This document shows positions 1-8,085 of a DNA stretch of 64,000 nucleotides, piece after piece (the first letter of the stretch is position 1; every line of letters starts with the position of its first letter). A program made the position numbers and the translations under genes. Source of the DNA: Armatimonadota bacterium (GTDB lineage: Bacteria > Armatimonadota > UBA5829 > DTJY01); assembly GCA_017993055.1 (NCBI GenBank), contig JAGONM010000004.1:94633-158632 (forward strand), written 5' to 3'. Under the pieces are notes generated by a model that had not been told where the DNA came from, made no database searches, and saw only the letters and a program-made list of their open reading frames with translations.

Positions 1-208
1 TCACGGTGTACGCCAGTTCGCCCGAGAGATCGATGCTTTGCTTCTCGCCAACGTCCGGCATTTCGATCTCGATGCGAGAGTCATATCGCGGCGTGCCTTC
101 AATGTGGAAGCGAAGGTTGATCGCCGCCGCGACGACCGGCAGCCCCAGGAAGTCCTGATGCTCGCCGAACAAGCAGATGCGGCCGGGAGCAGATACTTTC
201 AAAACCAT
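1..208 (-). CDS. Galactokinase-like GHMP kinase, N-terminal fragment (cut by window edge)
   Basis: Only the first 69 codons lie in the window; the gene continues past base 1. Residues 6-20 read APGRICLFGEHQDFL, which is the galactokinase/GHMP-kinase entry motif (compare GRxNLIGEHTDYNG), followed by a typical GLPVVAAAI segment. The family phosphorylates sugars or related alcohols with ATP in the cytoplasm. The ATG at 206-208 lies 3 bases after the stop of the upstream glycosidase-like gene, whose last codons hold a GGAGAGG ribosome-binding site, so translation is probably coupled. The substrate cannot be told: it could be galactokinase proper or one of the many uncharacterised sugar kinases of this fold. 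The phosphate-binding motif 2 and motif 3 are outside the window. Confidence 0.8.
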   Translation of the reverse strand, partial: MVLKVSAPGRICLFGEHQDFLGLPVVAAAINLRFHIEGTPRYDSRIEIEMPDVGEKQSIDLSGELAYTV

Positions 209-211
209 TTA

Positions 212-2113
212 TTACTTAACCTCTCCGGAGAACACGATCTTGCCGAACCGAATCGGCGTGTGGAACGAGCCGTAGGTCGGCGACCAGCACATGTTTTGCC
301 CCTTCGGATCGGCGGTGAACCGATTCCGGCAGAAGTTCGCCCGCCAGACGGCCCCCAGAGCCGGAGTATCCGATCCGATGTCGGCGAACGGGATTGCGAT
401 CTCCGCCGTCCAACTGCCAGGTCCCACAGTCGTGCCGGCCTGCCATCCCGGGCTGAAGGCAGTCTCATACCCCTTCGCTTCGTACTTCACGCCAAGGGTA
501 TTCAGCGCGAACTGATAGTAGTCGGCGGATTCCGGATCCGCGCTGACGAAGATGTCTGCGGAATCCTCAAAAAACACGTGGCCGTCACGATTGCGTACCT
601 CGGCCTTGATGTCTTTGGTGTCGGGTTCGGCGCACAGGTAACTGACGTACAGGTTCGACCGATCGTAGGCCAGTCGCACTTCCGTAGGTTGTGAAGCCGT
701 GCCGCCGCTGGACGAGTAGTCGAGGTGTATGACGGATGCATTCTGCCAGACCGCATCGTCGAGCTTCCCGTCAATGACCGGTGCCGAAGACATGAGTGGG
801 ATCTGCGCGCATGGAAGCGGAGCGATCCCTTCGATGACGGGCACGGGCGCCGGAGTCGGTGCGACGTAGCCGACCTCCCGTCTCATGTAGGATGCGTAGG
901 ACTCAAGGTTTCTGGCGGCGCCGCGCGCGGCGTCCGATCCTTCAGGAGTCCTCTCCGCGTATTCAAGGAGCAGTCGCGCCTTGTCCGCGGGGCTTCTGAA
1001 CGGCAGATCGGCCCTTGCCGCCGTCGGCCCTTCTCGCAGCAACCGCAGATGCACTTCCTTGAGGTAGGCGGTGGCGAAGATCGTGAAGCCGTTAACCGGT
1101 GCTTCCCGCGCGATGGCGATCTGCTCCAGCATCGTCTGAGGACTCTTGTGCATGTAGATGCCGATTCCAGGCGCAAGCAGCGTCGTCTCGCCGAGTTTGT
1201 CGCGTGAATCCGATACCCTGAGCGCGAAGTTCAAGTTGTTGGCCGTGTAGTCCATCGGCGCTAGGTAGTCCACCCACTTGTTCGCGGCCCAGTGAGCCCA
1301 GTTCTGGAGATGATTCTTGCGCGCCTGTTCCGGAAACGATGCCACCGCAGCCGTCACCATCAGGCTTGGGCGGACTCTCCGCAGCTCGCGGGCGACCAGC
1401 GCGACAAAAGAGTCTATACGATCCTCGCGCCACTGGTGCCAGTCCGCGGCGGCCTGTGTGAACGGCTGTATCTCCACCGGGTCAACGCCGTATGCCGCCA
1501 TGAATCTCGAGCGCGCGTACGGCTCATAGCCTTGATCGGGCGTCGGATAGCGCACGTAGTCGAGCTGTAGGCCGTCTACGTCATACTTCTCGACGAGTTC
1601 GACATAGGCGTTAAGGAGCAGTCGGCGGACCGCCGGAACGGATGGAGAGAGCCAGTAGCTCCCGCTCTCCGACTGCTCGCCGCCCTTGCTGTCCTGCATA
1701 GCCCACTCGGGATGCCGCGCGAGAATGCCGCCCATGTCGTCCTTGTTGCCGGTACGGAACACCCATACCCACGGGTGCACCTCAATGCCGTGCCTGTGAG
1801 CCTCTTCCAGCAAGATGCCGAGCATATCAACCCCGGGGTAGAGGTCCTTCTGAGGAAGATATGTGCTCGGGTAGGACGAGTAGCCGTTGAAGATCACCTC
1901 GGGATGGACGAGGTTGATTCCTGCTCGGGCGTAGGATCGGATCATCTCCCGGATGCCCTGCTCGGTCGTGGGAATGCTTTTCCGGTCCATCCACACCCCG
2001 CGAATCTCGACCGGCCACGAGAGGACGTCGCTTCGGGCGAGGACGGGCGTTACCAGGCTCATGAATGCCAGAAACAATACCAAGTAGCCGGTAACCGGTG
2101 ATCGGTGCGTCAA
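212..2113 (-). CDS. Secreted GHL10-type glycosyl hydrolase-like protein with C-terminal CBM9-like domain
   Basis: 633 residues from a TTG start preceded by GGAGA. Residues 1-27 form a Sec signal peptide. Residues about 35-370 match the family 10-like glycosyl hydrolase domain (GHL10, PF02638): EIRGVWMD, GINLVHPEV, HGIEVHPWVWVFR, DGLQLDYVRYP and a late LAPGIGIYM strand are all in the expected order of a TIM barrel. Residues about 435-630 resemble a CBM9 carbohydrate-binding domain (PVIDGKLDDAVWQNA at its start, FFEDSADIFV, WTAEIAIPF, WRANFCRNR). The protein probably acts outside the cytoplasmic membrane on a polysaccharide, but the GHL10 family has few characterised members. It sits between a GDPD gene and a sugar kinase in one operon, which suggests release and then phosphorylation of a sugar. 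Confidence 0.85.
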   Translation of the reverse strand: MTHRSPVTGYLVLFLAFMSLVTPVLARSDVLSWPVEIRGVWMDRKSIPTTEQGIREMIRSYARAGINLVHPEVIFNGYSSYPSTYLPQKDLYPGVDMLGILLEEAHRHGIEVHPWVWVFRTGNKDDMGGILARHPEWAMQDSKGGEQSESGSYWLSPSVPAVRRLLLNAYVELVEKYDVDGLQLDYVRYPTPDQGYEPYARSRFMAAYGVDPVEIQPFTQAAADWHQWREDRIDSFVALVARELRRVRPSLMVTAAVASFPEQARKNHLQNWAHWAANKWVDYLAPMDYTANNLNFALRVSDSRDKLGETTLLAPGIGIYMHKSPQTMLEQIAIAREAPVNGFTIFATAYLKEVHLRLLREGPTAARADLPFRSPADKARLLLEYAERTPEGSDAARGAARNLESYASYMRREVGYVAPTPAPVPVIEGIAPLPCAQIPLMSSAPVIDGKLDDAVWQNASVIHLDYSSSGGTASQPTEVRLAYDRSNLYVSYLCAEPDTKDIKAEVRNRDGHVFFEDSADIFVSADPESADYYQFALNTLGVKYEAKGYETAFSPGWQAGTTVGPGSWTAEIAIPFADIGSDTPALGAVWRANFCRNRFTADPKGQNMCWSPTYGSFHTPIRFGKIVFSGEVK

Positions 2114-2153
2114 TCAGTCGTTCTCCAATCCGATATCAGGTGTACGTCGCCGA

Positions 2154-2990
2154 TTATCCGTAGACTGCTTCCACTGCGGCACGCGCGACGTCCGGCTTGT
2201 TGCTGATAATCCCGTCAACGCCCATCAGGACGCACTCCTTCGCTCGTTCGAAGTCATCGACCGTCCACACCCAGACCCTGATCCCTCTGCGCTTCGACGC
2301 CTTGACCAACTCGGGGCTCAACCCGCCCTGGTTGACCCCGATCATATCCGCGTGGAAGTCGAGAGCGTTGGCAACGAAGTCGGGAATCCGCGCGATTCTG
2401 TCCTCGGGCTGGGCGGCAACCAGGTACAGGAACGGCAGTCTCGGGTTTGCCTCCTTCACCGCGGCACCGTTCGCGCCGTCGAACGCGAATATCACGGTAC
2501 GTTCAACCTGTCCGGCTTCCTCAACCAGGCGGACGACTTTCTCCGCGATGCCGCTTACCTTCAGCTCGATGCAGTATCCCGCGTTGCCGGGAATTGCTTC
2601 GAGCGCCTCCTGAAGAGTCGGTATCTTCTCCTCTGCGTACTCGGGGCCGAACCACGCGCCCGCGCTGGGAGCCTTGATCTCTGCCAGCGTAAGATCCGAT
2701 ATCTCGCCTGTCCCCTCGGTGCAACGATCGAGCGATTTGTCGTGCGAGACGACTATCACGCCGTCACTGGAGATGCGCACATCGTTCTCGATGAGGTCGA
2801 AACCCATGTCGGCCGCTTTTCGGAAAGCGGCGAGCGTGTTCTCGGGGGCGTATGCCGATGCCCCCCGGTGGGCGATGACCAGCGGCGCTCTCGGATCGTC
2901 GTGCTCCGTCGAGGATCTTCCGCGTGTCACAGCGCACAGGGCGGCGATAAGAATGATGGGCAGAGCGTAGAATGAGATGAAATCGTGCAT
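2154..2990 (-). CDS. Glycerophosphodiester phosphodiesterase (GDPD), exported
   Basis: 278 residues. An N-terminal hydrophobic segment (residues 8-22) is a signal peptide or anchor. The GDPD fold follows at once: IAHRGASAYAPENTLAAF (residues 39-56) carries the catalytic HRG and the PEN motif, LIENDVRISSDG supplies the metal-binding E and D, and VVSHD the second histidine. Family members hydrolyse glycerophosphodiesters to glycerol 3-phosphate and an alcohol. The start has GGAGAGG upstream, and a strong promoter lies at 3021-3050. It is the first gene of a three-gene operon with the GHL10 protein and the GHMP kinase. The link to those carbohydrate genes may mean the natural substrate is a glycosylated or wall-derived phosphodiester, which is inference. 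Confidence 0.9.
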   Translation of the reverse strand: MHDFISFYALPIILIAALCAVTRGRSSTEHDDPRAPLVIAHRGASAYAPENTLAAFRKAADMGFDLIENDVRISSDGVIVVSHDKSLDRCTEGTGEISDLTLAEIKAPSAGAWFGPEYAEEKIPTLQEALEAIPGNAGYCIELKVSGIAEKVVRLVEEAGQVERTVIFAFDGANGAAVKEANPRLPFLYLVAAQPEDRIARIPDFVANALDFHADMIGVNQGGLSPELVKASKRRGIRVWVWTVDDFERAKECVLMGVDGIISNKPDVARAAVEAVYG

Positions 2991-3020
2991 CTGTGCCTCT
3001 CCGTGCCTTCTGATGCGTTC

Positions 3021-3050
3021 ACTATATCAGCGCGTGCAAACGGGTGTCAA
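3021..3050 (-). promoter_or_regulatory. Sigma70-type promoter of the GDPD-GHL10-kinase operon
   Basis: Read on the minus strand, TTGACA (3050-3045) and TATAGT (3026-3021) are separated by 18 bases, and transcription would begin about 25 bases before the GDPD start codon. The -35 is a perfect consensus and the -10 differs at one position. Confidence 0.7.
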
Positions 3051-3160
3051 TCGGGGGTCGGCCGCGAGAGGTCTCTGCGATTGCGATGCCGGGGGGAGGG
3101 GTGTAGCTGCCTGCCGTCGAAATGTAGTCGTGCAACAATACCAGCCGAGGTGAGCCGGTC

Positions 3161-3859
3161 GTGGTCGATTCCGAGTGTCCGAAGATCAACGTAGCGCTCC
3201 ATGTCCATACTCTCTACTCGCCGTGCGCCGAGACGCGCCCTCGCGACGTGGAGGAGTACTGCCGTGAGAACAAAGTGGATGTGCTGGGCGTCACCGATCA
3301 TGACAGCATATCCGGCGCGCTCGAACTTCAGGCCGTAGCTCCGGGCCTTCGCGTTATCGTTGGCGAGGAGATCAAGACACGGCAGGGTGAGATCGTCGGC
3401 CTGTTTCTGAAGCACGAGATCGAACCGGGGCTTGACGCCGTCGAAACCTGCGAACTTATCAAGCGTCAGGGCGGCCTCGTCTACGTCCCGCATCCTTTCG
3501 ACCCGTTCAAGATCAACCGCCTCAAGAAGCCCGTCCTGCTGGAACTGCTTGACATGGTGGACATAATCGAGGTGTATAACGCGAAGCTGATCACGCCGTT
3601 CTTCAACATCTCCGCCAGGCGCTTCGCGGAGAAGCACTGCAAGGTTGGGGCAGCCGGCAGCGATTCCCACTATCTGTCCGCCATTGACATCTGTGTGAAC
3701 GAGATGGATGACTTCGGCACACCGGAGGAGTTCCTTCGCAGCCTCGCAAAGGGACGTCTGGTAACCAGGCGAAGCGGCGTGCTCAGGGCGTGGTACGTGG
3801 GTCTCAAGAACGTTGTGGTCGGCGAGGGCCACCACGTCAAACGCTTCGGCCGCCGCTGA
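3161..3859 (+). CDS. PHP-domain metal-dependent phosphoesterase
   Basis: 232 residues from a GTG start with GAGGTGAG upstream. The PHP fold is clear: LHVHTLYSPC (residues 13-22) is motif I, GVTDHDSISG (44-53) motif II, VVYVPHPFDP-type (VYVPHPFDP near 107) motif III, and GSDSHY (near 167) the last metal-binding motif. Such proteins are trinuclear-metal phosphoesterases; small stand-alone members include 5'-3' exoribonuclease (nanoRNase) and 3',5'-nucleotide bisphosphate phosphatases. The protein has no signal peptide, so it is cytoplasmic. It is transcribed divergently from the GDPD operon. The exact substrate is not predictable. Confidence 0.85.
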   Translation: MVDSECPKINVALHVHTLYSPCAETRPRDVEEYCRENKVDVLGVTDHDSISGALELQAVAPGLRVIVGEEIKTRQGEIVGLFLKHEIEPGLDAVETCELIKRQGGLVYVPHPFDPFKINRLKKPVLLELLDMVDIIEVYNAKLITPFFNISARRFAEKHCKVGAAGSDSHYLSAIDICVNEMDDFGTPEEFLRSLAKGRLVTRRSGVLRAWYVGLKNVVVGEGHHVKRFGRR

Positions 3860-3959
3860 CGAAGCGATAGGCCCCTCTCCTTTGGCCGTCCCGAATCCAA
3901 GTCCGCGGAGAGGCTATAATCGACGGTGACGCCGCCTGTGTCAATCTTCTGACCGCTAG

Positions 3960-4859
3960 CTATCTCGGCGCTGTGGCCCACACCGCGACATCTCCGCTCC
4001 TGAGCGGGCCGCCTGCCTCGTAGAAGAAGGTAGGCATCTCGGTTGCGTTCGTGAGCGTCTGAGCGGCGATGCGGAAGTGATCCGGGAGCAGCGACGCCGA
4101 GTCCGGTCTGGCGTTGTCAACGACCTGCATCTTCACGAGTGCGGGGCGTCCGTTCAGCGTGCCTCTTCCCGCCATGAATGCGGTGTTGTCCTTGACCTCG
4201 AATGTGTCAATCCGAGCGACCGATATCTGCACCCTGGGGCGGATCGTAGTCGAGACAGGCTCGCACTCGGCGTAGGCAATGCTGCCCTCCGGAACGTCGC
4301 CGATTCTGTCGGCCGCGAACTTGAACCGCCCGAGGCTCCTGCCGACCGCTATCGTTCCCGCGCCCCGGGCGTGCAGGTCGGGCGGAGGAGGTGCGCTGAA
4401 CACCACCAGATCGCCCTTGACGACGCCTCCGGCTCTCTCGAGTATTACTGTGAGAGGTCCCTGCGGCTTGGCGACGATGTGGAACCAGTCGCCGCTCGGA
4501 GTGTCGTCGAGAACTTCGATCATTAGGTCGGCGGGCATTCCGTTCCAGGTGCCGACGGCCCTCACGACGGCGAAGTTGCCGGTGATCGTCATTTCGGTGA
4601 CGAGCCTGGTGGTGATGAAAGAGGTGCGTCGCCCGGCGGCGTCGGCCTCCGAGTAGCGGAATCCGCCGTAGAGCGCGCCGCCCGCTCTCCAGACGTTGAC
4701 ATCGAACGCGCCGATGCCCTTATCGAAAACAGGGATCGCTCCACTTCCCCTGACCCCGGCCTCGGGCGGAGGAACGACATCAGTGGACTGAGCGAGTGCC
4801 GCACCGCATCCCAGCGCGGTCAATGCCGCCAGCAAGACTAGGAGTATGCGCTTTTCCAT
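3960..4859 (-). CDS. Secreted protein of unknown function with an internal domain duplication
   Basis: 299 residues with a clear Sec signal peptide (MEKRILLVLLAALTALGCG...AQS; the cysteine at 18 could be a lipobox but the context LTALGCGAALAQS also fits signal peptidase I). The mature protein is two copies of one all-beta module: residues about 35-155 (VRGSGAIPV ... AVRAVGTWNGMPADLMIEVLDD ... HIVAKPQG) and about 165-299 (ARGAGTIAV ... AFMAGRGTLNGRPALVKMQVVDN ... FRIAAQTL). The shared pattern, G-x-G-T/A-x-NG-x-PA followed by a hydrophobic strand and VxDD/N, resembles the beta-rich post-COAP-1-like modules seen in related genomes, including the C-terminus of the amidase at 22557-24773. No catalytic motif is visible. 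It stands alone, convergent with the PHP gene. Confidence 0.65.
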   Translation of the reverse strand: MEKRILLVLLAALTALGCGAALAQSTDVVPPPEAGVRGSGAIPVFDKGIGAFDVNVWRAGGALYGGFRYSEADAAGRRTSFITTRLVTEMTITGNFAVVRAVGTWNGMPADLMIEVLDDTPSGDWFHIVAKPQGPLTVILERAGGVVKGDLVVFSAPPPPDLHARGAGTIAVGRSLGRFKFAADRIGDVPEGSIAYAECEPVSTTIRPRVQISVARIDTFEVKDNTAFMAGRGTLNGRPALVKMQVVDNARPDSASLLPDHFRIAAQTLTNATEMPTFFYEAGGPLRSGDVAVWATAPR

Positions 4860-4961
4860 CTTTCATGCCTCCTGTGCAAGCGAAGTTTTCCGTTCAGAGG
4901 GGCAATAGACTCTAATGTTACAGCAACATCAACCATGTATCATTACCCTTCATGGGAGGGA

Positions 4962-4992
4962 TTCAAACCCCCGCCGGCAAATATCGTATAAT
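4962..4992 (+). promoter_or_regulatory. Possible sigma70 promoter for the secreted protein at 5027
   Basis: A perfect TATAAT -10 lies at 4987-4992, 35 bases before the start codon. The best -35 is TTCAAA at 4962-4967 with a long 19-base spacer, so the -35 is weak. Confidence 0.4.
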
Positions 4993-5026
4993 GTCTGCGT
5001 GAGAGATCAACTCGGGGAGGTGTTGC

Positions 5027-5719
5027 ATGAGTCTGCGTTACTTTTCTTGTCTTGTCGTCTTGTGCTGCGCTAGTGCGGCCGTGCCCGTGTCTTCTTGGGC
5101 CGAGAGCGCGGCGCTTCCGGTATACCCGGGCAGCGAGGTAGAGTTGGAACTCAACCTCACTCAGAACGATTTCCTGCCCGTCATCAAGCAGTGGATCGGC
5201 CTCGCCCCCGCGATGCTCGCGGGCGCTCTGAGCCAGGGCACTGTCAACGGGCCCGATCGTTCGGGCGATAGCGGCGATGGTGCTGCCGTGAATCCGCTGG
5301 CCGGGCTGATGACCGAGGAGATGGTCAAGGAGATTCAGGAGGTCATGGCAGGACTCGAACAAGTGTCGGTGATAGCGTACAGGCATCCTAAGGGAGCCAC
5401 ACCGGACCGGATCGCCGACATGTACATGCAGAAGCTGGGTCTCAGCAAGGGATGGCAGCAGACTCTGCGTGTCAGCCAGAGAGAGGCCGCAGTGAGGCTC
5501 TATGTCAAACCCGACCTCTCGGCGATGTTCGGAACGGTGGTAAGCGACGGCCGGGTGGCCGCTCTCCGCACCGATGGCAAGGTGGACTTCGCGAAGCTCG
5601 GCGCACTTGCCGCGAAGTACTTGCCCGCCGTGATGAGCCTCAAGTCTGGCACGGAGAACAGCGTTCCCGATGAACCGGTAGACGAGCAGGGTGGGCTGAA
5701 CGGAGAGTCGAGTAAGTAG
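5027..5719 (+). CDS. Secreted protein of unknown function
   Basis: 230 residues, start supported by GGGGAGGTG 7 bases upstream. Residues 1-25 are a Sec signal peptide ending at a SWAES-like cleavage site. The mature part begins LPVYPGSEVELELNLTQ, a beta-strand start, followed by an alpha-helical stretch with hydrophobic faces (VIKQWIGLAPAMLAGAL, EEMVKEIQEVMAGLEQV) and ends in a polar tail. I do not recognise the family; the mix recalls small secreted proteins of the DUF4252 kind but the match is not strong enough to name. It precedes the oxidoreductase island by 77 bases and may be its first gene. Confidence 0.55.
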   Translation: MSLRYFSCLVVLCCASAAVPVSSWAESAALPVYPGSEVELELNLTQNDFLPVIKQWIGLAPAMLAGALSQGTVNGPDRSGDSGDGAAVNPLAGLMTEEMVKEIQEVMAGLEQVSVIAYRHPKGATPDRIADMYMQKLGLSKGWQQTLRVSQREAAVRLYVKPDLSAMFGTVVSDGRVAALRTDGKVDFAKLGALAAKYLPAVMSLKSGTENSVPDEPVDEQGGLNGESSK

Positions 5720-5796
5720 GCCGGGCTGTCCCAACCCAGCGAGTGTTTGCGGGGAGGTCGCTATCGGCCTCCCTGTTGCCCAAGGAGAGAGCTTCT

Positions 5797-7029
5797 ATGA
5801 AACAGGACAGGAGTTTTTCCAGGCGCGATTTCATCAAGGGGTCAGCGGCGGCGATCGGGCTCGGAATCATCGGTGCGGGACCCTCGATGGCCGCGCCGAG
5901 AGTTCTGGGGGCTAACGATCGAATACTGATCGGCGTGATCGGATGCGGCGGCAAGGGCACGGACCATCTCAGAAAGCTGGTTGAGAAGTCCAAAGATCCG
6001 GCTGCGAGGATCGCAGTGGTAGCCGTGTGCGACATCTACGAGCCAAGGAAGGATCGGGGAAAGCGCACTTGCGGCGGCGACGTCTATCACGAGTACCGCA
6101 AGCTGCTTGAACGCAGCGACCTCGACGCCGTAGTCATCGCCACGCCCGACCACTGGCACGCGCGCATGGCGACGGATGCGATGGAAGCCGGCAAAGACGT
6201 CTATCTCGAAAAGCCGATGACCTACACCTGGGAGGAAGCTCGGGAGTTGGTGGGCGTTGTCAAACAAACGGGCCGGGTCCTGCAGGTAGGCGCTCAGTCG
6301 TGCTCGGACGACCGGTGGTGGAAGGCGAACAAGCTCATCCGAGACGGCGCGATCGGCAAGGTCCTGTGGACTACCGGAAGCTTCAGCCGGAACTCCACCC
6401 GGGGTGAGTGGAACTATCCGATTGACGAGGGGGCGAACGCGGATAACCTCGACTGGAAGGCGTTCCTCGGCTCCGCGCCCAAGAGATCGTTTGATGTCGA
6501 GAGGTTCTTCCGATGGCGCAAGTACTGGGACTACTCGGGGGGAATCGCGACCGACCTCTTCTATCATGTACTCTCCCACTTGCAGATTGCGCTCGGTCCC
6601 GAGTTCCCGAAGCGAGTCTCGGCGGGCGGCGGCATCTACGTCCAGCACGACCGCGATGTGCCCGATACGTTCCACATGATCATAGATTATCCCAGCGATC
6701 ATTCGGTTGTGCTCTGTTCCTCGATGGCGAACCGACAGGCGATTCCGGAACTTATCCGAGGCCACGAGGCCACCATGTACTTCGAGGGTCCTGGCGTAGT
6801 CGTGCGGCCCGAGGAGGAGTTTGCGGATCGGCGCCAGGAGATCAGCGTTGCTCTCGAACCGAGGCTGGGCCACATGGAGAACTGGCTCGATTGTATCAGA
6901 ACGCGGAACAGACCGCATCTGGATGTCGAGACGGCGTACAGGACGATGGTCGCGATAGGCTTGGGGGTACAGTCCTATCGCAAGGAGAGGGTGATGAAGT
7001 TCGATCCTGAGAAGCAGAGGGTGGTCTAG
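5797..7029 (+). CDS. Tat-exported Gfo/Idh/MocA family oxidoreductase (copy 1)
   Basis: 410 residues from the ATG at 5797, which has AAGGAGAG 8 bases upstream; the in-frame ATG at 5743 would put an 18-residue extension before the Tat signal and is less likely. SRRDFIKGSAAAIGLG (residues 8-23) is a twin-arginine signal. The NAD(P)-binding Rossmann domain follows (IGVIGCGGKGTDH), then the family motif EKP and the catalytic region with the conserved histidine (DLFYHVLSHLQIALG). The family oxidises or epimerises sugars using a nicotinamide cofactor. Export by Tat, which moves folded proteins, fits a tightly bound cofactor as known for Zymomonas glucose-fructose oxidoreductase. It is the first of four such enzymes in 14 kb. 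The sugar substrate is unknown. Confidence 0.9.
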   Translation: MKQDRSFSRRDFIKGSAAAIGLGIIGAGPSMAAPRVLGANDRILIGVIGCGGKGTDHLRKLVEKSKDPAARIAVVAVCDIYEPRKDRGKRTCGGDVYHEYRKLLERSDLDAVVIATPDHWHARMATDAMEAGKDVYLEKPMTYTWEEARELVGVVKQTGRVLQVGAQSCSDDRWWKANKLIRDGAIGKVLWTTGSFSRNSTRGEWNYPIDEGANADNLDWKAFLGSAPKRSFDVERFFRWRKYWDYSGGIATDLFYHVLSHLQIALGPEFPKRVSAGGGIYVQHDRDVPDTFHMIIDYPSDHSVVLCSSMANRQAIPELIRGHEATMYFEGPGVVVRPEEEFADRRQEISVALEPRLGHMENWLDCIRTRNRPHLDVETAYRTMVAIGLGVQSYRKERVMKFDPEKQRVV

Positions 7030-7056
7030 CCTGATTGTCGGTCGTCGAGGGTAGCA

Positions 7057-7998
7057 GTGGATAAAACGATCACCATCCGCATGAAGCGCCCGGCGATGGG
7101 TTGCGAGTTCGAACTCGTTCTCTGTGGGGCGGACCGGCAGTACCTGCTGGACGCGGGTGGAGAGGCATTTGAGGAACTTGAGCGCCTGGAGGAGCAGCTT
7201 AGCGTCTTCAGGCCGGCGAGCGACATATCCGATATCAATGCGCGCGCCGGCTCCGAGCCGGTCCGTGTGGATCCGAGGCTCCTCAATCTCCTTCTGCTGG
7301 CGAAGCGGGTCAGCGCTGATACCGGCGGCGCGTTCGACGTATCCTCCGGGCCGCTGATCGAGAGGTGGTCGAGAGTCGCCGACGGCCTTCCCGTGCCGAC
7401 TGCGGAGGAAATCGCGGAACTTCTGTCTAAGTGTGGGATGAGGCACTTGCGGCTCGATGAGGAAGCCGGTACCGTCCGGTTCGAGCACGAGGGGATGTCG
7501 CTGAACCTCGGCGCTCTGGGCAAGGGGTATGCCGTCGGTGAGATGGCGTCTCTTCTTCATGACCGCGGCATCGGGGCTGCTCTGATCAGCGGCGGTGCGA
7601 GTTCTATCTACGCGCTGGGACGTCCCCCCGACGATGGTGCGTGGACGGTGGGCATCCGCCATCCGGTAAACCGAGCCGAGCGGCTGACGACGGTTCGTCT
7701 GTGCGATCGATCCCTCTCGACGTCCGGCGGCCACGAACGCTTCGTGGAAGCGAATGGCGTCAAGTACAGCCATGTGGTTGATCCGCGCACTGGCTCTCCC
7801 GCAGGGGATCTGATGGTCGCGGCAGTGATAGGACGCGACCCCGCCGAAGGTGACGCGCTCTCGACTGCTCTCCTTGTACTCGGCAAAGATGGGGCGAGAG
7901 AATACTGCGACGGCCACGCCGAAGTGAGCGCCCTGCTGGTTGCCGGTAGTGCAGAGCAGTCGCAGCCGGAGATCATGCGAATGGGAGATTTCTCGTAG
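7057..7998 (+). CDS. apbE: FAD:protein FMN transferase (ApbE family)
   Basis: 313 residues from a GTG start (an ATG eight codons on is possible). RPAMGCEFELVL, the FDVSSGPLIERW region, LNLGALGKGYAVG, LISGGASSIYALG, LSTSGGHERF and the late motif YSHVVDPRTGSPAG are diagnostic of ApbE, which attaches FMN covalently to a Ser/Thr of target proteins using FAD and Mg2+. Most ApbE proteins are exported, but this one shows no signal peptide or lipobox at either start, so it may act in the cytoplasm. I see no FMN_bind domain, Nqr/Rnf subunit or other known target in the window. Its position between two Gfo/Idh/MocA genes is unusual and raises the question of a flavinylated partner among exported redox proteins. 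Confidence 0.9.
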   Translation: MDKTITIRMKRPAMGCEFELVLCGADRQYLLDAGGEAFEELERLEEQLSVFRPASDISDINARAGSEPVRVDPRLLNLLLLAKRVSADTGGAFDVSSGPLIERWSRVADGLPVPTAEEIAELLSKCGMRHLRLDEEAGTVRFEHEGMSLNLGALGKGYAVGEMASLLHDRGIGAALISGGASSIYALGRPPDDGAWTVGIRHPVNRAERLTTVRLCDRSLSTSGGHERFVEANGVKYSHVVDPRTGSPAGDLMVAAVIGRDPAEGDALSTALLVLGKDGAREYCDGHAEVSALLVAGSAEQSQPEIMRMGDFS

Positions 7999-8007
7999 GT
8001 GCCGCGC

Positions 8008-8046
8008 CTCAGTGCCGGCCATGTAGGTGATGGGGCCGGCACTGAG
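8008..8046 (+). terminator. Intergenic hairpin after apbE
   Basis: A perfect 13-bp stem (8008-8020 with 8034-8046) around a 13-base loop sits between apbE and the next oxidoreductase. It lacks a clear U-run, so it may weaken read-through or protect RNA ends rather than stop transcription fully. Confidence 0.5.
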
Positions 8047-8085
8047 ACGGGGCCGCCATCAGAGTAATCCGGAGGTGTTTGTTTC

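Noticed and set aside
3915..3920. TATAAT on the plus strand between convergent genes
   Set aside because: There is no -35 at suitable spacing and it points into the antisense strand of a gene.
4955..4985. A tRNA T-arm-like stretch on the minus strand (GGGGGTTTGAATCCCTC)
   Set aside because: No matching acceptor, D or anticodon arm could be built within 80 bases, and the region holds the promoter of the gene at 5027.
6151..6167. Sigma54-like TGGCACG inside a coding region, also near 55032
   Set aside because: The -12 half (TTGCA) is missing or at wrong spacing, and the sites are inside genes.
5842..8022. Long open frame of 726 codons on the minus strand
   Set aside because: It lies antisense to the oxidoreductase and apbE genes, whose motifs are certain; the frame is open because of GC-rich codon use.
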